Source of the DNA: Stenotrophobium rhamnosiphilum
GTDB taxonomy: Bacteria; Pseudomonadota; Gammaproteobacteria; Nevskiales; Nevskiaceae
NCBI RefSeq assembly: GCF_003052265.1
Contig: NZ_QANS01000001.1
Coordinates: forward strand, 620,001 to 684,000
Direction of reading: 5' to 3'
DNA length: 64,000 nt
Under the pieces are notes generated by a model. It had not been told where the DNA came from and ran no database searches. It worked only from the letters and a program-made list of their open reading frames with translations. This document shows positions 19,081 through 28,192 of this stretch, piece by piece; position 1 is the first letter of the stretch; each line of letters begins with the position of its first letter. A program made the translations under genes and the position numbers.

Positions 19081-19712
19081 AAGTTGATCTGACTTTTAAG
19101 CGCGGTGAGTTCCAGCTTGCGGCGCAAGTGGAGCTGAACGGCGGCGTCACCGGTATTTGTGGTCCTTCAGGTGTGGGCAAGAGCACTTTCCTCGCTTTAT
19201 TGGCGGGACTGCTACGCCCGAATACAGGCACGCTGAATTTTTCTGGCGTTGATCTGATCGACACGCAACGCGACATCTTTGTGCCAGCGTGGAAGCGCCA
19301 TTTTGGTTTGGTGTTTCAAAACGGAATGTTATTTCCGCATCTATCGGTGCGTGACAATCTGCTTTATGGGTTCAATCGACTGAATCCGAATGAGCGTCAC
19401 TTGGATCTCAAAACCGTGACTGCTTTACTTGAGATCGAACCGCTATTGCAGCGTCGACCGGATCAACTCTCCGGCGGCGAACGCCAGCGTGTGGCGCTAG
19501 GGCGAGCGCTGTTGTATTCGCCACGTTTGTTGTTGCTGGATGAACCGCTATCGTCGCTGGATGATCGACTCAAGCAGCAGATTCTTCCGTTCCTGAAACG
19601 AGTGAAAGAAGAAACACGCATCCCGATGATCTACGTCACGCACGCGCAAGCGGAAGTCGATTACCTGGCGGATCGCGTTCTTAAGATGGAAGACGGTCGC
19701 TTGGGCGAGTAA
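19077..19712 (+). CDS. modC: Molybdate ABC transporter ATPase ModC, short form
   Basis: A 211-residue ABC ATPase with Walker A GPSGVGKST (29-37), signature LSGGERQRVALGRALL and Walker B LLLLDEPLSSLD. It starts at TTG overlapping the modB stop by 4 bp, so translation is coupled. Standard ModC is about 350 residues with a C-terminal Mop/TOBE domain that binds molybdate and can inhibit the pump. Here the protein stops right after the ATPase core (KMEDGRLGE), so that regulatory domain is absent. The stop lies 3 bp from the convergent modE stop, so the short form could be natural or could follow an inversion at this point. Confidence 0.9.
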   Translation: MKVDLTFKRGEFQLAAQVELNGGVTGICGPSGVGKSTFLALLAGLLRPNTGTLNFSGVDLIDTQRDIFVPAWKRHFGLVFQNGMLFPHLSVRDNLLYGFNRLNPNERHLDLKTVTALLEIEPLLQRRPDQLSGGERQRVALGRALLYSPRLLLLDEPLSSLDDRLKQQILPFLKRVKEETRIPMIYVTHAQAEVDYLADRVLKMEDGRLGE

Positions 19713-19715
19713 GCC

Positions 19716-20528
19716 TTAAGCCGCTACGCCCAGAATCACACTGGATGCTTTGAAGATTGCGTAAGCTGCTTTGCCTTCAGACAGCTTCATCGATTTCGCA
19801 GCTGTATTGGTGATGATGGCAGCTACGGAGTTGTCGCCTTTAAGCCCAATAACAACTTCAGTGTTCACCGCGCCAGGCGTCATGCGCGTGATCTTGCCAT
19901 TGAGTCGATTGCGCGCCGACAGTTTTAATTCCTGCTCGCCATCGTCAACGCCAACAATCACCCACGATGCTTTGATCAAGGCAATCGCTTCAGAGCCTAC
20001 TTTCAGTCCCAGTGATTCCGTGCTCTCACAGGTGATGACCGAAACCACGCGCTCACCACCTGACAGCTTCAATTCAATTTCATCATTGACGCTGCCTTTT
20101 TTAATGCGGGTAACTTTTCCGGAAAAGTGATTTCGTGCACTGGTCAACATGGTCATCCTTCCGAGAATTTGCAGATCTCTACCAAAATTTTTGATTCGTC
20201 CATTCAGCACTTCGAGAAAGCGATTGTTCTCGATTTCTACGGCTCTGAATGTTTCTACGAGCTGACGCCCTCGTGGCGTGAGCGTGGTTCCGCCGCCGCC
20301 TTTGCCGCCTTTGCTGCGTAAGACCAGCGGTTTTTCCGACAAATTATTCATTGCCTCGACTGCATCCCAAGCGGCCTTGTAGCTCAGGCCAATGGCTTTG
20401 GCCGCGGCCGAAATCGACTGCGTCGTCTCGATGTTTTCGAGCAAGGCCATCCAGCGTTGTCCGGCAAAAGATTCGCCGCCCGCTTCAAGCGTTAAAGCAC
20501 TGCGGATCCGGAGTGAGGCGGATTTCAT
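19716..20528 (-). CDS. modE: Molybdate-responsive regulator ModE
   Basis: A 270-residue regulator. The N-terminal winged helix (about 20-100) has the ModE signature ISAAAKAIGLSYKAAWDAVEAMNN and LVLRSKGGKGGGGTTLTPRGRQLV. Two tandem Mop domains follow, starting SARNHFSGKVTRIKKG (about 130) and SARNRLNGKITRMTPG (about 200). Each has the conserved S-A-R-N molybdate-binding loop. It represses modBC when molybdate is plentiful and can activate molybdoenzyme genes. It converges on modC with a 3-bp gap, and a matching operator lies upstream of modB. Confidence 0.96.
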   Translation of the reverse strand: MKSASLRIRSALTLEAGGESFAGQRWMALLENIETTQSISAAAKAIGLSYKAAWDAVEAMNNLSEKPLVLRSKGGKGGGGTTLTPRGRQLVETFRAVEIENNRFLEVLNGRIKNFGRDLQILGRMTMLTSARNHFSGKVTRIKKGSVNDEIELKLSGGERVVSVITCESTESLGLKVGSEAIALIKASWVIVGVDDGEQELKLSARNRLNGKITRMTPGAVNTEVVIGLKGDNSVAAIITNTAAKSMKLSEGKAAYAIFKASSVILGVAA

Positions 20529-20609
20529 GTCTGACCTTAAATATATGAGTGCGTCTCAAGCGTAAGCGCCTGAAACTCGAGGCGGCTGAGTATAAAGCTG
20601 GGGCTTGGC

Positions 20610-20640
20610 TTGACTTACAAATGATAGGCATTATCATTTG
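20610..20640 (+). promoter_or_regulatory. Sigma-70 promoter overlapped by a Fur-like palindrome
   Basis: TTGACT (20610-20615) and TATCAT (20632-20637) are spaced 16 bp. The region between and over the -10 is a perfect 9-bp inverted repeat CAAATGATA-GGCAT-TATCATTTG (20618-20640). Its core TGATAGGCATTATCA matches the Fur consensus TGATAATNATTATCA at all but two positions outside the centre. A Fur or Zur-type repressor would block the polymerase here. It lies upstream of the HAD-like gene. Confidence 0.55.
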
Positions 20641-20753
20641 GATAACAGTGAAGGCAGGCATTTGATGGTGCCAACACTTCAATACAAAGCACCCAGCCAA
20701 GCCTTTTGAGCCAAGCCACGGTCAGCGAAATCGCACCGCGCGCGAGGAAAGGC

Positions 20754-21524
20754 ATGAACCTGCAATCTGATTTTGTTCCGCTATTGGCGGAACCAACCCC
20801 GGTCATTAAAAGTGACGCGCGGATTCAGCTGATCTTCGATGTTGAAACGCTGCTGCTCGATCCGATGCCCGGCATCGCCGATAGTGTCGGTTGGGCCATG
20901 ATCGAACAGGGTCTCGCGCCAACCATCGACGAGATGGAGGAGGCCGGCATCGGCCGTCGGCCGATCAGCCAAGTGTTATCGACACTGCTCGGCACCGAAG
21001 ACACACGCGTCATCGCCGATGCTACTGCGCGCTATCACAGCTACTTTAATGACAGTGGACGTTTCCGCTGCCGCATACGCGAAAGTGGTGTGCGATTGGC
21101 GCAAGTGCTTGCGCGGGATTCGCGTTTTGAACTGCACTATCTGACGCATATCGGCTCACGCAATACACACAAAATTCTGCACCACTACGGTCTGTCGCAG
21201 ATGACCCTCAGTGTCGTCACGCTGGAGCACGCCACCTGTCCCGGCATTCGCTCACCGCTGATGAAAATCATGGTCGAGCAGAGCGCCAGCGCGGCGCGTA
21301 ACTGGGTACTGTTGACGGACCATCCATGGGAATTAATGGCGGCTCATCAAATCGGTATGCGCAGCATCGGCTTGGCCTATGGCCGTTCCGATGTCGCCAG
21401 CCTTTGTGCATTGGAACCCGATGCCATCGCCACTGACCCGGCAGAAATCCATGACTTGTTGAGATGCATGCTGCCGATATCGCTTGAGCCGATGACCTTG
21501 CTCAGAAGTCTGGCTGTGCATTGA
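20754..21524 (+). CDS. HAD-superfamily-like protein with altered active site
   Basis: A 256-residue protein starting at ATG 20754 behind AGGAAA. It reads like a phosphoglycolate-phosphatase-type HAD: the first motif is LIFDVETLLLDPMPGIADSVGWAM, where the usual DxDGT is replaced by DVETL. The nucleophile Asp is kept but the acid/base Asp is Glu. The late part has LLTDHPWELMAAHQIGMRSIGLAYGRSD, which matches the GDSPxDxxAAxxAGM motif in a degraded form. It may therefore be an inactive or altered phosphatase. Its promoter carries a Fur-like palindrome, so metal-dependent expression is possible. It is not clearly linked to the divergent modE gene. Confidence 0.65.
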   Translation: MNLQSDFVPLLAEPTPVIKSDARIQLIFDVETLLLDPMPGIADSVGWAMIEQGLAPTIDEMEEAGIGRRPISQVLSTLLGTEDTRVIADATARYHSYFNDSGRFRCRIRESGVRLAQVLARDSRFELHYLTHIGSRNTHKILHHYGLSQMTLSVVTLEHATCPGIRSPLMKIMVEQSASAARNWVLLTDHPWELMAAHQIGMRSIGLAYGRSDVASLCALEPDAIATDPAEIHDLLRCMLPISLEPMTLLRSLAVH

Positions 21525-21641
21525 TCGAATAAATCTACAAAATATATAAGTATCAATAGTTTGAATTGATTCTCTCGACCGCTTTGGTCGCTGTAAGCGC
21601 GGCCGCCTTTGTTGCGGTGCAGCATCGGTTGTTGGCAAAAC

Positions 21642-21657
21642 CCTAACTTTTGTTAGG
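21642..21657 (+). other. Small inverted repeat upstream of the GerE-fadD unit
   Basis: CCTAAC-TTTT-GTTAGG lies 70 bp before the regulator start at 21728. It could be a terminator for the HAD-like gene (weak, no T-run) or a regulator site. The rest of 21525-21727 is AT-rich with no gene. Confidence 0.3.
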
Positions 21658-21727
21658 CGTTTGTTGGCGGCTGGGCTGGTCAAATCTCCCCACAGAACTA
21701 TTCGTCCAATCATCTGGAGAGAGAGAT

Positions 21728-22093
21728 ATGGAAGCTGGTCATGTTGTGGTGCGTGTTGATTTTTCCAAGCACAAAGCGGGCGAGCATCAATTAGGCAAAC
21801 CTAATATCGCATCCAGTACCGCATGGTCAGGCACAGCCGGTGATTACCGTTTGATTGAACCGCTGACGGAACGCGAGCTAAGTTTTCTCGATTGTTTAGC
21901 TCACGGTGTTTCCAACAAGGAAATCGCGCGCAGCCTTTGCGTGTCAGAAAACACCGTTAAGTTTCATCTCAAAAATGTTTACTCCAAGTTTTCAGTTCGT
22001 ACACGACTGCAGGCGATTAAAGCCGCCTATGAACTTGGCGTGCTGACGCCTCCGGCCAATGCGCAACCCGCAATGACCGGGGCCATGTCATGA
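21728..22093 (+). CDS. Orphan GerE/LuxR-type DNA-binding protein
   Basis: A 121-residue protein whose ATG follows GGAGAGAGAGAT. Residues 1-45 are not a known sensor domain. The C-terminal half is a complete LuxR helix-turn-helix (LTERELSFLDCLAHGVSNKEIARSLCVSENTVKFHLKNVYSKFSVRTRLQAIKAA). It lacks a receiver or autoinducer domain. It overlaps the acyl-CoA ligase gene by 4 bp (ATGA), so it is probably the local regulator of the ligase and GMC oxidoreductase genes. Confidence 0.85.
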   Translation: MEAGHVVVRVDFSKHKAGEHQLGKPNIASSTAWSGTAGDYRLIEPLTERELSFLDCLAHGVSNKEIARSLCVSENTVKFHLKNVYSKFSVRTRLQAIKAAYELGVLTPPANAQPAMTGAMS

Positions 22094-23697
22094 AAAAAAA
22101 TTGGCTCTCAAGTTATCCCGTCGGTGTGCCAGAAAATATTTCTACGCTCCGCCATAACAGCTTGGGCGAACTCATCGCAGAAGCTTGCCGTGCTTTCTCC
22201 GAGCACACGGCTTTTGTACAAGAGGCCAACACGCTGAGTTATGCGCAGCTCGATGCGCTGAGCGAACGCCTTGCCGCTTTCTTCGCAGTCGATTTGAGTT
22301 TGGCTGTTGGTGAGCGCGTGGCTTTGATGATGCCGAACATTCTGGCGTATCCGCTCGCTGTTAGCGGTGTGTTGCGCGCAGGCTGCGTGGTTGTAAACGT
22401 TAACCCAATGTACACGCCACGCGAGCTCAAACATCAGCTGCGTGATTCTGGAGCCCGCGCGATCATTGTTGCCGAGCCATTTGTAGCGACTGTGAACGAA
22501 GTGTTGGCCGAAACATCGGTAGACACGGTTATCGTCGTGCCAATGGCTGGCATGCCGCAGTCAGGTAGCGCCACGTATGACCACTCTGGCGCGACTGTTT
22601 TGAACACAGCGCTGTCCACAAACAGTGTGATGAGCGCGCGTGAGTTACGTCATTCGGATACTGCGCTGCTGCAATACACCGGCGGCACCACCGGTCCGTC
22701 GAAGGGCGCAGAGCTGACGCACGGCAATATGCTTTCCAACATTGAGCAGTTCGGCACTTGGCTAGGTGACACGCTCAAGCCGGGTCGCGAAGTGATCATC
22801 ACGGCGCTGCCGATTTATCACATCTTTGCTTTGATGGTGAACACGCTGAGCTTCCTGCGTCTGGGTGGCAAGAACGTGTTGATCACCAATCCGCGCGATA
22901 TGCCGGGCCTCGTTGCGACGATGAAGCTTGAAGGTTGCACCGCCATCACTGGCGTTAATACTTTTTTTAACGGCTTGCTCAACACGCCGGGCTTTGATGC
23001 ACTGAATTTCTCCACACTCCATCTCTCCATGGGTGGTGGTTCAGCAGTGCAGCCTGCGGTGGCGCGTCGTTGGGCAGAAGTTACGGGCAAGAAATTAGTA
23101 GAAGGCTATGGCCTCTCCGAAACCTCGCCAGTGCTGACCGTTAATCGCACCGACATTCCAGAGTTCCGCGCAGGAATTGGTTTGCCTTTGCCATCGACTG
23201 AAATCTCTATCCGTGACGACGATGGTAAGGAAGTGAAGCAAGGCGAGGCAGGCGAACTCTGTGCTCGCGGCCCGCAGGTCATGCGTGGTTACTGGAACAA
23301 GCCAGAAGAAAATGCCAAAGCGTTTACTGAAGATGGTTTCTTCCGCACTGGCGATATGGCGATGCAAGATGAAGACGGCTATTTCCATATCGTTGATCGT
23401 AAGAAAGACATGGTGTTGGTCTCTGGCTTCAATGTTTATCCCAATGAAATTGAAGCCGTGTGTGCAGAACACCCGGGCGTGCTGGAATCTGCATGCATCG
23501 GCGTGCCTGATGAAAAGACCGGTGAAGCAGTGAAGGTGTTTGTGGTGAAGCGTGATGGTGCTCTGACTGAACAGGTGCTGATTGATCACTGCCGCAAAAA
23601 TCTCACGGCTTACAAAGTGCCGCGTCAGATCCAGTTCCTAACCGAACTGCCTAAATCTCCTGTAGGGAAAATTCTCCGTCGCGAACTGCGCGGTTAA
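22090..23697 (+). CDS. Long-chain fatty acid-CoA ligase (FadD-like)
   Basis: A 535-residue adenylate-forming enzyme. The P-loop-like motif YTGGTTGPSKGAELTHGN is at about 196-213, followed by GYGLSETSPV. The late motifs are GELCARGPQVMRGYW, DGFFRTGDMAMQDEDGYFHIVDRKKDM and the catalytic-lysine region LPKSPVGKILRREL. It activates a carboxylic acid with ATP and joins it to CoA; the closest family is the long-chain FadD group. It is translationally coupled to the preceding GerE regulator and lies 16 bp before the GMC oxidoreductase, which suggests an oxidation path from alcohol or sterol to acyl-CoA. Confidence 0.92.
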   Translation: MKKNWLSSYPVGVPENISTLRHNSLGELIAEACRAFSEHTAFVQEANTLSYAQLDALSERLAAFFAVDLSLAVGERVALMMPNILAYPLAVSGVLRAGCVVVNVNPMYTPRELKHQLRDSGARAIIVAEPFVATVNEVLAETSVDTVIVVPMAGMPQSGSATYDHSGATVLNTALSTNSVMSARELRHSDTALLQYTGGTTGPSKGAELTHGNMLSNIEQFGTWLGDTLKPGREVIITALPIYHIFALMVNTLSFLRLGGKNVLITNPRDMPGLVATMKLEGCTAITGVNTFFNGLLNTPGFDALNFSTLHLSMGGGSAVQPAVARRWAEVTGKKLVEGYGLSETSPVLTVNRTDIPEFRAGIGLPLPSTEISIRDDDGKEVKQGEAGELCARGPQVMRGYWNKPEENAKAFTEDGFFRTGDMAMQDEDGYFHIVDRKKDMVLVSGFNVYPNEIEAVCAEHPGVLESACIGVPDEKTGEAVKVFVVKRDGALTEQVLIDHCRKNLTAYKVPRQIQFLTELPKSPVGKILRRELRG

Positions 23698-23713
23698 TGA
23701 ACTGAGTACCCAA

Positions 23714-25330
23714 ATGAAATACGACTACGATTACCTGATCGTTGGATCAGGCTTTGGCGGAAGCGTGTCCGCGCTGCGCCTTACAGAAAAGGGCTACACC
23801 GTCGGCGTGATGGAAATGGGCCGTCGCTGGACGCCCGAGAACATGCCGAAGACCAATTGGAATATTGCCAATTTCTTGTGGATGCCTTTTGTGGGGCTGC
23901 GTGGTTTTTTGAGCATGCGTTTTTTTAAGCATGTGGTGATCATGCATGGCAACGCGGTGGGCGGTGGCTCAATCGGTTACGCGCAAACATTGCTGGTGCC
24001 GCCGGATAGCGTATGGGCCGATGGCTCATGGGCTGGCTTAGATGAATGGCAGAAAGTGATGCCCGGCCATTACGCCACCGCCAAGCGCATGCTCGGCGTC
24101 GCGCGCAATCCGATTCTTGGCAACGCTGATTTGATGTTGCAGAAGATGGCCGTCGCCGCAGGCGTTGGTGATACTTTTTATCCAACTGATGTGGGTGTGT
24201 TCTTCGGCAAAGAAGGCGATCGCCCCGGAACGACTTATGCCGATCCGTTTTTTGGCGGCGCAGGCCCTGATCGTAAATCTTGCATCGGCTGCGGCTCTTG
24301 CATGGTCGGTTGCCGGCACGATGCCAAGAACACGCTCGACAAAAATTATCTTTATCTGGCTGAAAAGAACGGCGCAAAAGTTCACGCCGAAACCAAGGTG
24401 CTCGACGTGCGCCCGGTAAACGGCAAGGCCGACGGCAGCGATGGTTATGAAGTCACTGTCACGCCGACGTTTGGTCCGCCCAGCGACAAGCGCACCTACC
24501 TCGCGCGCAATATTATTTTCTCCGCATCGTCTCTTGGCACGCAGGAATTATTGTTCCGTTTGAAGCAGGGCGGCTCACTGCCCAACATTTCTGACGATCT
24601 CGGCAATCGCGTTCGCACCAACTCAGAGTCTCTGCTCTCGGTTCGTTATCCCGGCGCTGGCATTGATATGTCTAAGGGCATTGGTATTGGCTCCGGCATT
24701 TACGTTGATGAGCACACGCATATCGAAGCCGTTCGATATCCCGCGGGCTCCGACATGATGAGCAGCTTGTTCACCGTGCTGACAGACGGCAAGCCAGGCT
24801 GGTCGCGCCCGATCTCATGGCTGGGAGCGATGTTCAAGTTGCTGATCGCTAATCCGGTTAAAGGGCTGCGTTCGCTGCTGCCATTCGGATTTGCTGAGCA
24901 GACAGTCATCTTCCTCTGCATGCAGACGGTCGATGGTCATATCAACATGCGCTACAAGCGTCCTTGGTACTGGCCGTTCCGCGAAAAGCTGGTGACGGAA
25001 GGCGATCCAATTCCAACCTTTATTCCTTCTGCTAACGAATTCGCGCGCAAAGGTGCACTGGCGACCGGTGGTATTGCACAAAGCTCGATGAGCGAAATCT
25101 TCATGAACGTGCCGATGACCGCGCATTGCATGGGTGGTTGTGCGATGGCTGATACGGCTGAGCGCGGTGTTATCGACTCGCAGAATCGCGTGTTTAACTA
25201 CAAAAACATGATGGTTGTCGATGGCTCCATGCTGGGCGCGAATCTCGGCGTTAATCCGAGTTTGACGATCACGGCACTGGCCGAGCGTGCGATGTCGTTT
25301 ATTCCGCAAGCGCAGAAGGCTGCAACGTAA
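23714..25330 (+). CDS. GMC-family oxidoreductase (cholesterol-oxidase-like)
   Basis: A 538-residue flavoprotein with the FAD-binding [26 protein letters not shown] (11-36) and a C-terminal [41 protein letters not shown] flavin-binding block typical of GMC enzymes of the cholesterol oxidase/ChoD group. It oxidises a hydroxyl group. A Cys-rich insert [20 protein letters not shown] (about 193-212) has four cysteines spaced like an iron-sulfur or zinc site, seen in some relatives. It sits in the ligase operon, so a long-chain or sterol alcohol is a reasonable substrate guess. Confidence 0.85.
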   Translation: [538 protein letters not shown]

Positions 25331-25342
25331 AGTAACGATCAC

Positions 25343-25378
25343 TCACGTGTCTGGTGGTGCCAGGCACGTGAAGTTTTA
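25343..25378 (+). terminator. Intrinsic terminator after GMC oxidoreductase
   Basis: A 12-bp stem TCACGTGTCTGG / CCAGGCACGTGA (one mismatch, loop TGGTG) is followed by AGTTTTATG, 13 bp after the stop. It ends the regulator-ligase-oxidoreductase operon. Confidence 0.75.
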
Positions 25379-25453
25379 TGCAGGATTGGCACGCGACCCA
25401 GATCGCGGATAGGATTTCGCTCTACAAATAGAACAGAGCGGAAATCATCACCA

Positions 25454-28192
25454 ATGCCGACCCCACGGGTGCGGACAGCTAGTGTCGTAGAAGCCAAGCT
25501 TTATCCCGGCGTCGGTACTGGTCAGCTATTAGCGCGGCCCAAGCTTGATCCTCCTCGTGAGTTGATCGACGGCGTGGCCAGCGTGGCTGTGATCTGTGCA
25601 CCGGCGGGTTATGGTAAATCCACAATGATGGCGCGCTGGCACGAAGTTCTACGCTCGCCAGATGTTGCTTGTGCATGGCTGTCGGTGGACGAAGAAGACA
25701 ACGATCCGGCGCGCTTCCTTCGCCACTTGGTTGCCGCTTTCCAAAGTATTCGCCGCGAAATTGGTCGCGACGTGCTGGCGCAGTTGGTCGGCGCACCCAC
25801 TGGCGGCATCAAACCTTTGCTGGAATCGCTGGCCGCAGACTTGGGCCGCGTCGAAACAAGAACCGTGTTGTTTCTTGATGATCTGCATTCCGTCACGCAC
25901 CCAGAAGTTCTAGAGATCGTTCACTGGCTGATCAACTACTCGCCGCGTCTCTTTCAATACGTGCTCGGTAGTCGTTTGGCGCTCAATTTGCCGCTCAGTG
26001 GTTTGCGTGTTCGTCGCAAACTGATTGAAATTGGCGTGCGTGAGTTGGAATTTAGTCTGGACGAAGCTTCACAGTTTTTGGCGATTCGCTTGGGCGATTC
26101 GCTAGACCCTGCAGAAGTGCAGCAGCTAATGGATAAGACCGAGGGCTGGGCCGCTGCGCTTGAACTCGTTGCTGCGGCATTGAGTAGCCAGACACATCGC
26201 GATGAATTGATCGCGCGCTTCACCGGTACTGATCGCAGCATGGTCGATTACTTGGGCGAGGTGGTGTTGAGCGGCCTCAATGAGCGCATGCGTGGTTTCG
26301 TTGAACGCATCGCGCAGTTTGATCGCGTCAATGCAGCACTCGCCGCTAAAGTCACCGGCGTTACCGACGCCACGCGATTGCTCGAAGAGCTACAAGCGCG
26401 CAATCTATTTTTAATTCCCTTGGATCGCCACGGCGAGTGGTTTCGCTTTCATCACTTGGTGGGTCACTTCTTCCGTGAACACTTCCGGCGAAATGAGCCA
26501 GAGCGCTGTCGCGAAATTCAAATTGAAGGCGCACGTTGGTTTTACGAGCAGGGTCATGTCGAAGAAGCCATCAACGGCGCCATCCGCGCCCGTGACTGGG
26601 AAGACGCCACTGAGTGGGTCGCTCAGTCTGTTGAAGAACTGATCTATCGCCGCGGCTATCACCAAACTTTGATGCACTGGATGCAAGAGTTGCCGGAAGA
26701 ATGGGTTGATCGCTTTCCAACTATCCGTATCAACTACGCTTTTGCGTTAGCGTTTTATCCTCGACAGGCAGAGGTTGAAGCCCAGCTGCACCGCCTTAGA
26801 AAAATTCTTGCACGCTTGGAGAAAGCACCGCAGCCGGATCAAGAGGCGATTGATGGCATACGCAGCGCCACTGAACTGCAGGTGGCCATTTCGCACGGTC
26901 TGCGTGATGAAGGCATTGCGGCGCGAGACGCGGCATTGGCGTGGATTAAACGCTGGCCCGATGCGCCTGCCGTGCAGAAAGGCCACATCTCCAATGTCTT
27001 GGCGTTTGGATATAAGACAACGAGTGATATTCCCGCTGGATTGGCGATAGCCGCTCAAGGTCGTCGCTGGCACGAGCAGGGCGAGGGACATTACGGGCTG
27101 GCTTGGGGCATCTATGTTGAAGCGCTGCTGCATTTAAAACGCGGCGCTTATCGCGAAGCAAGACAGGTTTGTTTGGCGGGTTTGGAGCTGATTGATCAGC
27201 ATCTCAATGGTCATCGCGCGCATTCCAGCTTGTTGCACACCATCTTGGCCGCGGTGGCCTATGAGTTTGATGAAGCCGATCAGGCGCAAACACATATCGA
27301 ACAATCCATGCGCAGCGTGCAGGACTACGGACCTGCCGATGCGATGATCCTGGCGTATTTGACGCAAGCAAGATTGAAATTCTTAAGTCGCGATTACGCC
27401 TCCGCTTATGCCATTTTGCATGAGGGTCAAGCCCTCGGTGCGCGTCGTGAGCTACAACGTGTTGTGATCACTTTGGCGACCGAAGAGTGCACTTGGTTGG
27501 GCCGCGAAGAGCGTTACGAAGAAGCGCAAGAGCTGGCGATGAGCCGGGGCATTCTGTTGCCGACGACGGCTGACCCTGTATCCGGTTTAATCACCGACAA
27601 GGCATCGCGTGTCGCTTTGCGTATCAATGTCCGCAAAGACCCGGCAAAGGTTTTAGAGGCACTGGAGCCCGCGATACAACATTCCGCGGAGCTCGGTCTT
27701 TATCACCGGTGGGCGGAGCTGCTGGGCCTCAAAGCGGTTGCCTACAAGCTCAATAATGAAATGCCCAAGGCGCTCAGCTGCATGAACGAAGCGCTACAAA
27801 TCGCAGCGCCGCGCCAATATCTGCGGACCTATCTTGATGAGAGCCGAGAGCTTGGCGTGGTCCTGGAGATGATGAGCAGGGCAGAAGCGGACTATCCGGA
27901 AACGATGCCAATCGTCCGCCGCCTGCTGCGTTCAATCAACAAAACCGCACAGGCCACGGCCAAGGTGGCCGAGGTTTCGAGCTCGGCCGGAGCCGAGTTT
28001 GGCGAGCTGACCCGGCGTGAGATCAACATTCTCAAGCGCCTGGAATCTGGCATGAGCAATAAGGAAATCGCCGAGTCCATCTTTATCTCGGAAGGCACCC
28101 TGCGCTGGCATTTACACAATATTTACGGGAAGTTGGGCGCCAAAAACCGCTCCGGGGCCTTGGTCAAAGCGCGTGATCTGCGCTTGATTTGA
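25454..28192 (+). CDS. MalT/LAL-type LuxR regulator
   Basis: A 912-residue ATP-dependent LuxR regulator. Residues 40-350 form a STAND-type NTPase with Walker A PAGYGKST (50-57) and Walker B RTVLFLDDLHSV. The middle (about 360-800) is an array of TPR-like helices that senses a ligand. The C-terminal GerE domain (about 848-912) reads LTRREINILKRLESGMSNKEIAESIFISEGTLRWHLHNIYGKLGAKNR. AlkS-like members control alkane and alcohol oxidation genes. Its place directly downstream of the ligase and GMC genes fits regulation of lipid or alcohol use, but the ligand is unknown. Confidence 0.88.
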   Translation: MPTPRVRTASVVEAKLYPGVGTGQLLARPKLDPPRELIDGVASVAVICAPAGYGKSTMMARWHEVLRSPDVACAWLSVDEEDNDPARFLRHLVAAFQSIRREIGRDVLAQLVGAPTGGIKPLLESLAADLGRVETRTVLFLDDLHSVTHPEVLEIVHWLINYSPRLFQYVLGSRLALNLPLSGLRVRRKLIEIGVRELEFSLDEASQFLAIRLGDSLDPAEVQQLMDKTEGWAAALELVAAALSSQTHRDELIARFTGTDRSMVDYLGEVVLSGLNERMRGFVERIAQFDRVNAALAAKVTGVTDATRLLEELQARNLFLIPLDRHGEWFRFHHLVGHFFREHFRRNEPERCREIQIEGARWFYEQGHVEEAINGAIRARDWEDATEWVAQSVEELIYRRGYHQTLMHWMQELPEEWVDRFPTIRINYAFALAFYPRQAEVEAQLHRLRKILARLEKAPQPDQEAIDGIRSATELQVAISHGLRDEGIAARDAALAWIKRWPDAPAVQKGHISNVLAFGYKTTSDIPAGLAIAAQGRRWHEQGEGHYGLAWGIYVEALLHLKRGAYREARQVCLAGLELIDQHLNGHRAHSSLLHTILAAVAYEFDEADQAQTHIEQSMRSVQDYGPADAMILAYLTQARLKFLSRDYASAYAILHEGQALGARRELQRVVITLATEECTWLGREERYEEAQELAMSRGILLPTTADPVSGLITDKASRVALRINVRKDPAKVLEALEPAIQHSAELGLYHRWAELLGLKAVAYKLNNEMPKALSCMNEALQIAAPRQYLRTYLDESRELGVVLEMMSRAEADYPETMPIVRRLLRSINKTAQATAKVAEVSSSAGAEFGELTRREINILKRLESGMSNKEIAESIFISEGTLRWHLHNIYGKLGAKNRSGALVKARDLRLI

